In this document: in pieces, positions 16,182 through 23,877 of the stretch
How positions within the stretch are numbered: position 1 is the stretch's first letter
Layout of the letters: each line of letters starts with the position of its first letter
Origin: an uncultured Eubacteriales bacterium
Lineage (GTDB): Bacteria; Bacillota_A; Clostridia; Lachnospirales; Cellulosilyticaceae
Length of the DNA: 26,782 nt
Assembly: GCA_900556665.1 (NCBI GenBank)
Contig: USPX01000008.1
Location: 1 to 26,782, forward strand
Reading direction: 5' to 3'
Made by a program: the position numbers and the translations under genes
The notes under the pieces: model-generated
Databases searched by the model: none
What the model was told of the DNA's origin: nothing
What the model saw: only the letters and a program-made list of their open reading frames with translations

Positions 16182-16744
16182 GCTATTTTTCCTCTCACTT
16201 CTTTTTCCTTTTTACCACCTGCATTAAAGTCTTGATTTAAGTTAAGGTGATTCTTTAATTTCATATTATCAAAAGCTACTGCTAATGCCATAAAGAGTAT
16301 ACCACTACCAATAGGTTGTAATGCCCCTGCCGGTATACCTATGAAAGCTGCTAACATATTCCCATAAATAAGTCCTTCAACTATTGCATAAGCAATGCAG
16401 CCTGTAATCCCTGCTAAAAATACAGCTACAATATTACGTTTGTTGGCAATCTTATATTGCTTAGAAGTAAAGAATGTTACTAATAATGGTTTAATCACCA
16501 TAGTTGGTAATACCCAAATCATACAGCCTGGTGTTGTAAAATCTGAAAGTCCTGCACCTATGGCACTACTTGCCATAGCATATGGCAGTGGCAAAATACA
16601 TGCACTCAAATAAACCATTGCATCCCCTAGATGAACGATACGATTATTCATGCCAAGTGGAATATTAATACGTGTGCCTAAAAATGTCAGTGCTGCAAAT
16701 AATGCTGTTAATACTAATAGTCTTGTTTTATTAGTTTGTTTCAT
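16178..16744 (-). CDS. ECF transporter S-component-like membrane protein (TIGR04002-like)
   Basis: A 188-residue integral membrane protein with five to six helices. The N-terminal TALFAALTFLGTRINIPLG followed by HLGDAMVYLSACILP is typical of substrate-binding S components of energy-coupling factor vitamin transporters, and the length fits that family. It also resembles what I recall of TIGR04002. The gene overlaps the pyridoxamine kinase gene by 14 nt and the radical SAM gene by 4 nt. That places it in a B6 operon under a divergent MocR-type regulator, so uptake of a B6 vitamer is the best guess. The EcfA/EcfT energising module is not in the window; shared modules encoded elsewhere are normal for group II ECF systems. 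The substrate is inference only. Confidence 0.8.
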   Translation of the reverse strand: MKQTNKTRLLVLTALFAALTFLGTRINIPLGMNNRIVHLGDAMVYLSACILPLPYAMASSAIGAGLSDFTTPGCMIWVLPTMVIKPLLVTFFTSKQYKIANKRNIVAVFLAGITGCIAYAIVEGLIYGNMLAAFIGIPAGALQPIGSGILFMALAVAFDNMKLKNHLNLNQDFNAGGKKEKEVRGKIA

Positions 16745-17582
16745 TTATACTCAGCTCCTTTAAAAACTTTTCAAACATAATTCCATTACGTGTATCCCAA
16801 TTTGGTACTTTCTCTGTATATTGAATCGCTTTACTAATAAAATGTGTGGCTAATTCTATACTCGTTTTTAACTGCTGGCCTTGTGTTAATGCCCCACATA
16901 ATATAGAAGCAAATATATCTCCTGTGCCACTATAAGATTTATGGTTATATGCAGTTTTTACTTCATACCACTCATCTTTTTCTACATCAATGCCTATACT
17001 GTACATTTCATCTTCTTCAATAAGACCTGTTACAATGATTTTTTTAGGACCTAAAGCTTTTAAATCTTCATGCTTATCATGATCTGTTTGATATAATCTT
17101 AGTTCTTCTCTTGTCATTTCCTCTTCTAATGGAATCCCTAATAATAACTTAAGCTCTGTAATATTTGGTGTAATAACATCTGCTAAAGCTACTAATCTTT
17201 TCATATCTTCTGGATATGTAGTTTCATAAATTGGATAAAGTATACCATTGTCCCCCATAACAGGATCGATTAAAACAAGTGTATTTTCTTTCTTAAATCG
17301 TTTCACGAAATCTATAATAATTTCAACTTGCTCTGTAGAACCTAGAAAACCTGAATAAATCGCATCAAACTCCAGCTTCAGCTTTTCCCAATGTGTATAA
17401 TACTCTTTCATATGTGGTGTAAAATCTAAAAAAGAAAACTCTTTAAAACCAGTTTGATTTGAAAGCACTGCTGTAGGCAGTGGACATGCTTGTACTTCTA
17501 GAACTGATAATATAGTTGTTGCTACATTTAAGGAACATCTTCCAAGTCCTGATAAATCATTAATAATTGCCGCTCTCTTCAT
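16731..17582 (-). CDS. pdxY: Pyridoxamine/pyridoxal kinase (PdxY/PdxK-like)
   Basis: A 283-residue ribokinase-fold kinase that phosphorylates pyridoxal, pyridoxamine or pyridoxine to trap the vitamer and supply PLP. Visible features are the N-terminal INDLSGLGRCSLN, PTAVLSNQTGF, the DPVMGDNG phosphate-binding segment, TPNITEL and the anion-hole/catalytic stretch SYSGTGDIFASILCG with the general-base Asp. AGGAGGA precedes the ATG. It is the first gene of a three-gene operon, overlapping the S-component-like gene by 14 nt. It is divergent from the MocR-type regulator, which supports a B6 role over HMP or sugar kinases of the same fold. The choice between PdxY and PdxK names is by convention. 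Confidence 0.9.
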   Translation of the reverse strand: MKRAAIINDLSGLGRCSLNVATTILSVLEVQACPLPTAVLSNQTGFKEFSFLDFTPHMKEYYTHWEKLKLEFDAIYSGFLGSTEQVEIIIDFVKRFKKENTLVLIDPVMGDNGILYPIYETTYPEDMKRLVALADVITPNITELKLLLGIPLEEEMTREELRLYQTDHDKHEDLKALGPKKIIVTGLIEEDEMYSIGIDVEKDEWYEVKTAYNHKSYSGTGDIFASILCGALTQGQQLKTSIELATHFISKAIQYTEKVPNWDTRNGIMFEKFLKELSINETN

Positions 17583-17679
17583 GTCATCCTCCTAGTTTGA
17601 ATTTGTTCGAATATTTAGTTAAAATCTTTTTAATGACTTTACTTTTATAATTTTAACCTCTAAAATAAAACTTAATAAA

Positions 17680-17726
17680 ATTGTTGCGATACAATTTTCT
17701 TGTTCTCTGTAATTTAATAGTTGTAT
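17680..17726. promoter_or_regulatory. Candidate operator/promoter between pdxY and the MocR-type regulator
   Basis: The 197-nt divergent gap contains an inverted repeat ATTGT-6-ACAAT (17680-17695). The element ATACAA (17689-17694) recurs inverted as TTGTAT (17721-17726). A possible plus-strand promoter, TTGCGA (17684-17689)-18-TGTAAT (17708-17713), overlaps the first repeat, which would fit autoregulation. MocR regulators usually bind repeated half-sites in such gaps. The motif is my reading and is not verified. Confidence 0.35.
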
Positions 17727-17779
17727 TTTTGCATAAGAATAATATTCAGTCAATATAAAAAAAGGAGGTTTTTCTCAAC

Positions 17780-19180
17780 ATGGCCATTGTACCGTTACAA
17801 TTCAATACAACAAGCACAGAACCATTGTATTCTCAACTTTTTCGTTATATAAAAAACTTAATCATTAATGAAGAACTTGAATATGGTAGTAAACTGCCAC
17901 CTATCCGTACATTTGCTAAAGAACTAGGTGTAAATAATATTACAGTCATTAACGCCTATAAACAATTAGAAGCTTCTGGATATATCACTTCTAAACAAGG
18001 TAGTGGATTTTATGTTTCTAAAAAGGTAGCCAACGAGCAGCCATTTTTCATTCCACCAGAAGAAGCACATAACTTCATTAACTTTGCTAGCGCTTCCCCT
18101 GACCCTGGTATTTTTCCAACAGAAACCTTTAAAGAATATATTGTAGAAGCCATTGATCGTGATAAAGGCTTCGCCTTTGGGTATCAAGAAACCAACGGTT
18201 TTATGCCTCTTAGAAAAACGCTTACTGAATTTCTTCACAATACTTATGACATTCATACTGAAGCTCATCTTATCCAAATCGTTTCAGGCGCACAACAAGG
18301 ACTTGATATTATTGCCAAAAGCATTTTACATTCTGGCGACACCGTTATTACTGAAAACCCTACTTACAATGGGGCTGTAGAAGTTTTCCGTTCGAGAGGT
18401 TGCCGCATCGTTCCTGTTCATCTCAATGTAAATGGCATTAACATATTAGAGCTTGAAAAAAAGGTACGTATATGTAAACCAAAACTAGTTTATATCATGC
18501 CAAATTATCAAAATCCAACGACACGTTGCTATAGTTTAGAAACAATGGATCATTTACTTGATTTAGCAGATCGTTATGATTTCTTTATCCTGGAAGAAGA
18601 CCCTATGCTTGAACTTTCTTATGGACATGACTTACCAATTACATTGAAATCATTAGATACTAAAGACCGTGTCATTTATCTTAAAAGCTTCTCTAAGCTT
18701 CTCATGCCAGGGCTCCGCATGGGTTTTATGATTATGCCTGAAGTTTTACTTGAGGGTTTCACCAAGGCCAAGCAAAACACCGATATCTCTGCTTCTGGAC
18801 TTATTCAAAGAGCCTTAGAACTTTATTTTGTAAACAATAAATGGGACGAACATATCCACTACATGCGCGAGATTTACCGTGGCCGTTATGAATATATGCT
18901 TGCAGCTTTAGAGCAGTTGCAAGACTATAATATTACTTTCGAGCGCCCAGAAGGTGGCCTATGTTTCTGGCTCCGCCTGCCACCCCACATCCCCGCGGAA
19001 AAGCTTTATTATACTTGCCATTCCAAAGGCTTACTCATCTTGCCGTCTTCGATTTTCTTCTCACATCTAGATCATGATAAGAACAGTTATATTCGCCTAA
19101 GCTTTGCGACATGTACAATTGATGAGATTCACAAAGGTTGCGAGATACTTAAAGATTGTATTGCTTCTTTTAGTAAGTAG
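17780..19180 (+). CDS. MocR/PdxR-type regulator (GntR HTH fused to aminotransferase)
   Basis: A 466-residue PLP-dependent transcription regulator. The N-terminal GntR winged helix (about 12-82) shows PLYSQLFRYIKNLI, LPPIRTFAKELGVN and SKQGSGFYVS. A fold-type I aminotransferase domain (about 95-466) keeps the PLP site: NYQNPT (242-247), D274 in LEEDPML, the Schiff-base lysine K306 in LKSFSKLLMPG, and R313. AAAGGAGG precedes the ATG. It is divergent from the pyridoxamine kinase operon, the classical setting of PdxR, which activates B6 synthesis or salvage when PLP is low. A GABA-type GabR role cannot be excluded from sequence, but the neighbours favour B6. Its 3' part is richer in C-ending codons than the minus-strand genes. 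Confidence 0.92.
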   Translation: MAIVPLQFNTTSTEPLYSQLFRYIKNLIINEELEYGSKLPPIRTFAKELGVNNITVINAYKQLEASGYITSKQGSGFYVSKKVANEQPFFIPPEEAHNFINFASASPDPGIFPTETFKEYIVEAIDRDKGFAFGYQETNGFMPLRKTLTEFLHNTYDIHTEAHLIQIVSGAQQGLDIIAKSILHSGDTVITENPTYNGAVEVFRSRGCRIVPVHLNVNGINILELEKKVRICKPKLVYIMPNYQNPTTRCYSLETMDHLLDLADRYDFFILEEDPMLELSYGHDLPITLKSLDTKDRVIYLKSFSKLLMPGLRMGFMIMPEVLLEGFTKAKQNTDISASGLIQRALELYFVNNKWDEHIHYMREIYRGRYEYMLAALEQLQDYNITFERPEGGLCFWLRLPPHIPAEKLYYTCHSKGLLILPSSIFFSHLDHDKNSYIRLSFATCTIDEIHKGCEILKDCIASFSK

Positions 19181-19206
19181 ACTTTATACTGCAATGGACA
19201 AAATAA

Positions 19207-19235
19207 AAAGCGTGGCGTAAGCCACGTTTTTTGAT
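19207..19235 (+). terminator. Rho-independent terminator after the MocR-type gene
   Basis: CGTGGC (19211-19216), a GTAA tetraloop and GCCACG (19221-19226) are followed by TTTTTTG. It lies 30 nt past the stop of the MocR-type gene and is a textbook intrinsic terminator. Confidence 0.92.
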
Positions 19236-19345
19236 TTTTTTAGCCTTTTGAGCCTAATATTTGGTTTAAGTGGGTATATACACCTACATACTTACTTCGT
19301 CCCTTTAATAAACTATATAGAACATAGATTTAGAAAGGATTCATT

Positions 19346-19753
19346 ATGCCCATATTTCCAAGAATTTCACGACCTTTCACTTCCGCTTCATCCACATTAA
19401 ATACACATATGCATTCACCTTTTTATCAAGATCATCTAGAGCAAATGGGTAAGTATTTAGATGAAGAAGCACTCATTGCTCAAATGTTAGGTCCTCAGCC
19501 TGTTGTCCCTCCTCGCGTATTCACCTTATATGAACTTAGAAACTACTATAACGGTAAAAATGGTCATCCTTGCTACGTCTCCGCTAACGGCGTAGTCTTC
19601 GATGTCACCAATTGTCCAGCCTGGGCCAATGGCCACCACTTTTCACTCACCCCTGGCGAAGATTATTCCACTCACTTCACCAAATACCACAGTAACGATA
19701 TCTTAGGCATGTCCAAAAAAGTCCCCATCCTAGGCCGCATCATCTACGCCTAA
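19346..19753 (+). CDS. Cytochrome b5-like heme-binding domain protein
   Basis: A 135-residue protein. Residues 58-132 match the cytochrome b5 fold of the steroid-binding/MAPR type: FTLYELRNYYNGKNGHPCYV, NGVVFDVTN, PAWANGHHF, then KYHSNDILGMSKKVPILG. Candidate axial heme ligands are H97 or H98 and H115. The first 55 residues are low-complexity and poorly conserved in look (Ser/Thr/Pro, then acidic), without signal peptide or anchor. Small free-standing b5 proteins occur in Clostridia, but their partner and role are not known. AAAGGA precedes the ATG. The 3' two-thirds is clearly more C-rich at third positions than surrounding minus-strand genes, partly expected on the lagging strand but strong enough to suggest transfer. 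It is a single gene between two terminators. Confidence 0.85.
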   Translation: MPIFPRISRPFTSASSTLNTHMHSPFYQDHLEQMGKYLDEEALIAQMLGPQPVVPPRVFTLYELRNYYNGKNGHPCYVSANGVVFDVTNCPAWANGHHFSLTPGEDYSTHFTKYHSNDILGMSKKVPILGRIIYA

Positions 19754-19762
19754 AAACCCATA

Positions 19763-19815
19763 TCTAAACAAACAAGAGGGTATCGCAAAATTATTATTAA
19801 CCTTGCGACACCCTC
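19763..19815 (-). terminator. Terminator between convergent cytochrome b5 and DUF6143 genes
   Basis: GAGGGTATCGCAA (19776-19788) pairs with TTGCGACACCCTC (19803-19815), with one mismatch, around a 14-nt loop. On the minus strand TTGTTTGTTTAG follows, so it ends the gene at 19820. It also lies just after the plus-strand b5 gene and could stop it, although the plus side has no U-tract. Confidence 0.8.
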
Positions 19816-19819
19816 CTAT

Positions 19820-20329
19820 CTAGATAGTTTCTTCCCACCAACGGAAATTCATACTAATTGTAGGTTTTTTAAGTCCTACTAATGAAGTCACAATATAAAA
19901 GTGACTTGTACCTGGTGCTATCACGATCATGCCTTCTTCACGTAAACGTGTTGTTTCGTATTCACATAAAGTTGCTGTACCACAACTATTTGCTTCTACT
20001 GGAAGCTTTTTATTTGCACCAAAAACTAGTTTTCCTTGAGGGCTTTGACTTGGTCTGCAATTTAAGTTTCCCATAGAAATATTTTCTACTTGTTGTAAGT
20101 CATCTAATGTATGGTATGCACTGCATAATTGAACACGGCATAAATCTTTTGATAAATTACATATTGTTGTAGTGTCTAAGTATAAATTAACGCCTGAATC
20201 TACTGGATTACTTAGCCCTATAATAGCATTCATCGTAAAGTCTAAATCCGGTGTACCACCTAAAAAATACTGACATTCTCTGTTTGCTATGTAGCCTTGA
20301 TTACTTAATCCAACTCTCTCTTCTTTCAT
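19820..20329 (-). CDS. DUF6143-like protein
   Basis: A 169-residue protein matching my memory of the clostridial DUF6143 family. It has YFLGGTPDLDF near the start, GLSNPVDSGVNLYLD in the first third, and a C-terminal strand ending in FRWWEE. Predicted structure is mostly beta, with no signal peptide or membrane segment. Five cysteines are present (residues 19, 57, 64, 69, 91 region and beyond). The function of the family is unknown. The ribosome binding site is the purine tract AGGGGGAA. It is a single-gene unit ending in the terminator at 19763-19815. Its upstream gap holds three successive inverted repeats, which may regulate it. Confidence 0.7.
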   Translation of the reverse strand: MKEERVGLSNQGYIANRECQYFLGGTPDLDFTMNAIIGLSNPVDSGVNLYLDTTTICNLSKDLCRVQLCSAYHTLDDLQQVENISMGNLNCRPSQSPQGKLVFGANKKLPVEANSCGTATLCEYETTRLREEGMIVIAPGTSHFYIVTSLVGLKKPTISMNFRWWEETI

Positions 20330-20419
20330 TTTGATTCCCCCTAACCTATACCCACTTAATAATTATCTACAACTTTTTCATATTTCCATCTCCTTATGTA
20401 ACTCATCATATTTTCTCTT

Positions 20420-20534
20420 AAGTTTTTCGATATTCTTCCGAAAAACTTTTTTATAGTTAACACCTGAACAAGTTATTAACTATATTTTAGTGTATGCCTA
20501 TCCCTTTAATTTTATATACTAGCAGGCTAGTATA
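20420..20534. repeat. Three consecutive inverted repeats upstream of the DUF6143 gene
   Basis: The gap 20330-20613 has no gene that I can support. It contains AAGTTTTTCG/CGAAAAACTT (20420-20429 with 20439-20448), ATAGTTAA/TTAACTAT (20453-20460 with 20476-20483) and a tight operator-like palindrome TATACTAGC-AG-GCTAGTATA (20515-20534). The first is followed by a T-run on the plus strand, yet no plus-strand gene is there to terminate. The last has the form of a repressor site. Confidence 0.5.
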
Positions 20535-20613
20535 CTCATGCCAATATTATTGTTCTATTTTTGAGCATTTTACCTATTCAGATGAGACATCTTACACATT
20601 TAGGACATATTTT

Positions 20614-21399
20614 CTAAGCTTGTATCTTATAACAATGGTTTAAAGGCCCACTACCTGCTCCTAAATTTAAATTTGCTGCAATAGCCCCAGTAACATATCC
20701 TTTTCCATGAGCTACACTCGTCTTCATATCAAAGCCACCAGCTAGATTACATGCAATGGCAGATGAAAGCGTACATCCTGTACCATGGGTATTAGGATTT
20801 TCAATTCTTTGCCCCTCAAACCATGTCACTTCACCACTCATATAAAGTAAATCATCTGCTGTTTCTTCTAAATGACCACCTTTAATTAAAATAGCTCCCT
20901 TAAAGAAAGTTCCTATCTTCTCTGCTGCTTGTATCATTTCTGCTTTAGTATGTATTTGCATATTTGCTAGACTCGCTGCTTCATGTAAGTTAGGCGTAAT
21001 AAGATTCGCTTTAGGCATTACCTTCTTGCAAAGGGTTTCTATGGCATCATCACTCATTAATTTGCTACCACTCGTTGAAATCATTACAGGATCCAATACT
21101 ATATTTTCAAGGCTATACTCTTCTAACTTAGCCGCAAGCACTTCCATGATCTTTTTAGATGAAATCATACCTATCTTTACTGCATTTGGACGAATATCCC
21201 TTACAATGCAATCTATTTGCTGACCTACAAACTCTGGTGTAGCTTCTTGTACACCATAAACACCTGTAGTATTTTGAGCTGTTAATGCTGTAATAGCACT
21301 CATAGCATACATACCATGGGCTGTAATTGTTTTAATATCTGCCTGAATACCTGCCCCGCCACTACAATCTGAACCTGCTATTGTTAACACTGTTTGCAT
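20614..21399 (-). CDS. thiD: Hydroxymethylpyrimidine/phosphomethylpyrimidine kinase ThiD
   Basis: A 261-residue ribokinase-fold kinase that phosphorylates HMP to HMP-P and then HMP-PP for thiamin synthesis. Key motifs are the N-terminal AGSDCSGGAGIQADIKT, ALTAQNTTGV, DPVMISTSG, TPNLHEA and the catalytic NTHGTGCTLSSAIA. I choose the ATG at 21399 because GGAGG lies 7 nt before it. The ATG at 21405 (two residues longer) is only one base from that site. The gene overlaps the 3' end of the thiE-HAD gene by 16-22 nt and is the last gene of the riboswitch-controlled operon. No strong terminator is visible after it. Confidence 0.95.
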   Translation of the reverse strand: MQTVLTIAGSDCSGGAGIQADIKTITAHGMYAMSAITALTAQNTTGVYGVQEATPEFVGQQIDCIVRDIRPNAVKIGMISSKKIMEVLAAKLEEYSLENIVLDPVMISTSGSKLMSDDAIETLCKKVMPKANLITPNLHEAASLANMQIHTKAEMIQAAEKIGTFFKGAILIKGGHLEETADDLLYMSGEVTWFEGQRIENPNTHGTGCTLSSAIACNLAGGFDMKTSVAHGKGYVTGAIAANLNLGAGSGPLNHCYKIQA

Positions 21400-22700
21400 A
21401 ACCATGCCTCCATTTCAGTAAGATCTAACATATAATGGTCACTTAACGCTTTAATCATTTCTGTTTCAAGCTCTGCTGCTGCATCATATATCCCAGCTAC
21501 TTTAAAGCCTGCTTCCTTAGCTGTTTTCACACAATATCCTGCATCTTCTACAATAACGACTTCTGCTTCTTCAAGCCCCATCATTTTAGTTGTTTCTTTA
21601 TAAATCATAGGTTCATCCTTCCAATGCCCTATATCTCCACAACTTACAACTACATCAAAGTAATCTAATATTTCTAATCGTTTAAGTCCTAAAAGTGCTA
21701 ATTCTTTATCTGTAGCTGTTGCTACACCCATTTTATAACCTTTATTTTTAAGGCTTTCTAATAGTTCCTTTGCCCCTGTTTTAAGTGGTATATATTCTGC
21801 ATAAGCCTGACGCATTAAATCATTAATGCCTGCTACAACTTCTTCCTCAGACATCTTTAGCCCTAGGTCATTAATAAAATAATTTGCAGTATCTATGAAA
21901 CTTAATTCTTTTAAACGTTCTTCAATATCTTCCGGTGGTATAATCCCATTATTTGCTAGAAGCTTCGCCCCTATTCCTTTCCAAGTAGGCATGGAATCTA
22001 AAAGTGTGCCATCCATATCAAAAATAACACCTTTCACTACATTCTTATGAATCATAGCTTCACTTAAAACTTTAAGTTCTTTAGTAGCTTCTTCAATATT
22101 TTCTTGAGCAAAAATAGCTGAAACAACTGCGATTCCATCAGCTCCACAACCTGCTAGTTCCATAACATTATCTTTATTAATACCACCAATAGCTACAATA
22201 GGTAAATCTACACTTTCTCTAATGGCCTTTAATGTTTTACTTGAAGTTGCATTAGCATCTTTCTTAGTAGATGTGGTAAACATCGCGCCAACACCTATAT
22301 AATCAGCTCCTGCTTCTTTTGCTTTAATAGCTTGCTCTACAGTTTGCACTGATACACCTAGTATTTTATCCTTGCCAATCATCCCTCTTACATCTTGAGC
22401 TGCCATATCGCTTTGTCCTACATGCACCCCATCAGCATCTACAGCTAATGCAACCTTTACGCTATCATTAATGATAAATGGCACGCCATAAGCCATTGCT
22501 AATATCTTAATACGCATAGCTTCCCTTATAAAACTTTCTTCATCTAAATCTTTTTCTCTAAGCTGTAAACAAGTAATCCCACCTTTTAATGCTGCTTCTA
22601 CTTGTTCCTCTAATGCTCTTCCATTTAACCAGCTTCTATCCGTTACTGCATATAAGCACATTGCTTCCTTATCGATGTTAAAGCTTTGCTTCATCTCCAT
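21384..22700 (-). CDS. thiE: Thiamin phosphate synthase ThiE fused to a HAD-family phosphatase
   Basis: A single continuous frame of 438-440 residues encodes two enzymes. Residues 15-215 are ThiE, which joins HMP-PP and thiazole phosphate to give thiamin phosphate: CLYAVTDRSWL, CLQLREKDL, FIINDSVKVAL, DGVHVGQSD, GVGAMFTTSTKKDA and IVAIGGINKDN. Residues 225-440 are a complete HAD hydrolase: DMDGT with nucleophile D230 and acid/base D232, T330 in VATAT, K363 in HWKDEP and E387/D388 in VEDAG, with a helical cap at about 245-305. The substrate of the HAD part is unknown; a thiamin precursor phosphate is a natural guess. The start at 22700 has AGGAGG 7 nt upstream, while the ATG at 22706 is too close. 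It overlaps thiD and follows thiM by about 75 nt. Confidence 0.93.
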   Translation of the reverse strand: MEMKQSFNIDKEAMCLYAVTDRSWLNGRALEEQVEAALKGGITCLQLREKDLDEESFIREAMRIKILAMAYGVPFIINDSVKVALAVDADGVHVGQSDMAAQDVRGMIGKDKILGVSVQTVEQAIKAKEAGADYIGVGAMFTTSTKKDANATSSKTLKAIRESVDLPIVAIGGINKDNVMELAGCGADGIAVVSAIFAQENIEEATKELKVLSEAMIHKNVVKGVIFDMDGTLLDSMPTWKGIGAKLLANNGIIPPEDIEERLKELSFIDTANYFINDLGLKMSEEEVVAGINDLMRQAYAEYIPLKTGAKELLESLKNKGYKMGVATATDKELALLGLKRLEILDYFDVVVSCGDIGHWKDEPMIYKETTKMMGLEEAEVVIVEDAGYCVKTAKEAGFKVAGIYDAAAELETEMIKALSDHYMLDLTEMEAWLCKQC

Positions 22701-22778
22701 TTTCATGCCTCCTATTTACGCCCCAGCTCCTATGGCTAGCCTATTTCATATATCATTTCATACCTAATTACTCACACA

Positions 22779-23606
22779 TTATCGTACTTCTACTTTAGTA
22801 CCTCTTTCTAAAAATTCACCATCCAATAAGCTCATATAATCCATTAAATACACCTTAAAACTTCCAGTTCCTTCTGCATTCACTTGCATCTTGTTATAAG
22901 CTAACTCACCACAAAGTCCCATAGCACTTACAGCAGCGGCTGTTGCCGTTAATAAATCTCCTTGGTTTGCACCGCAAAAGCTACCAATAACACTTGTTAA
23001 CATACAACCTGTTCCTGTAATACGAGACATCATTTTATGACCGTTATACATCACATAAGCCATATCGCCATGGGCTACTACATCTATAGCTCCTGTAATT
23101 GCAATGACGGCTCCTGTTCGCATACTTAATGCTTTAGCCAATATTACCACTTGTGGCAGATTTGCCTCAGTAATCTTATCTTCTTCTACTGCATCTACAC
23201 CTTGAGTCACGCCACTGCCTTCATAAATCGTTTTAATCTCGGACATATTCCCACGTATCACTGCAAACTGTACTTCTTTCAAGAGCTGTAATACTGTTTG
23301 TAATCTAAGTGCTGAAGCACCTACTCCTACTGGGTCTAAAATCACTGGATGACCTAAATGATTAGCCCTTCTCCCAGCACGTAACATAGATTCAATCGTT
23401 CCCACATTTAATGTACCAATATTAATAACTAATGCATGGCATAGACTTGTGATATCTTCTACTTCCAATGCATCATCCGCCATAATAGGTGATCCACCAC
23501 TTGCCAATATAATGTTGGCACAATCATTTACAGTCACATAATTTGTAATGCAATGCACTAAAGGTCCATTAGTACGTGTATTTCTTACAATCTCACTAAA
23601 TTTCAT
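22779..23606 (-). CDS. thiM: Hydroxyethylthiazole kinase ThiM
   Basis: A 275-residue kinase that phosphorylates the scavenged thiazole alcohol of thiamin. It shows the ThiM hallmarks PLVHCITNYVTVNDCANI, LASGGSPIMADD, LDPVGVGASALR, RGNMSEI, and the catalytic RITGTGCMLTSVIG. The start is set at 23606, where AAAGGAGA lies 7-8 nt upstream. An in-frame ATG at 23636 would add ten residues but has no ribosome binding site. It is the first gene after the TPP riboswitch and its terminator. With thiE-HAD and thiD it forms a salvage operon; no thiC or thiGH is seen. Confidence 0.95.
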   Translation of the reverse strand: MKFSEIVRNTRTNGPLVHCITNYVTVNDCANIILASGGSPIMADDALEVEDITSLCHALVINIGTLNVGTIESMLRAGRRANHLGHPVILDPVGVGASALRLQTVLQLLKEVQFAVIRGNMSEIKTIYEGSGVTQGVDAVEEDKITEANLPQVVILAKALSMRTGAVIAITGAIDVVAHGDMAYVMYNGHKMMSRITGTGCMLTSVIGSFCGANQGDLLTATAAAVSAMGLCGELAYNKMQVNAEGTGSFKVYLMDYMSLLDGEFLERGTKVEVR

Positions 23607-23700
23607 CTTCAAATCTCCTTTTTGACTACTTCCCATGATTTCAAATATAGTATTTAGCTATATTATATATGACAAATAAGAATTTTCCATAAACTAATTC

Positions 23701-23743
23701 AACAAAAAAGCTGTTATACAAGACCTCTCTCGTATAACAGCTT
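23701..23743 (-). terminator. Expression-platform terminator of the TPP riboswitch
   Basis: On the minus strand AAGCTGTTATAC pairs perfectly with GTATAACAGCTT (arms 23732-23743 and 23708-23719) and is followed by TTTTTTGTTG. It lies about 30 nt past the riboswitch aptamer and about 95 nt before thiM. This is the position expected for TPP-induced transcription termination. Confidence 0.9.
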
Positions 23744-23772
23744 CTATGCAATCATATTCCTTTGCTATATCA

Positions 23773-23860
23773 AGTGTTTCCTACGTTGGCATTATCCAAA
23801 TCAGGTCATAGGTCGAAGCTACTTACTTCCTCTCAGCCTGGCATACAGGCTCCCTCCACT
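23773..23860 (-). ncRNA. TPP riboswitch (THI element)
   Basis: On the minus strand the conserved THI-box segments appear in order. First comes GGGAGCC, then the variable helix GCCTGTATGCCAGGC, then CTGAGAGG. After a linker follow GACCTGATTTGGATAATGCC and AACGTAGGAAACA. AGTG and CACT close helix P1. It lies between the thi promoter and the intrinsic terminator and controls thiM, thiE-HAD and thiD. TPP binding should favour the terminator and switch the operon off. Confidence 0.95.
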
Positions 23861-23877
23861 ATTTATTATTCGTTGAA

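Noticed and set aside
20370..20400. A four-codon frame after AAGGAGATGG on the minus strand upstream of the DUF6143 gene.
   Set aside because: It is too short to support as a leader peptide, although a good ribosome binding site precedes it.
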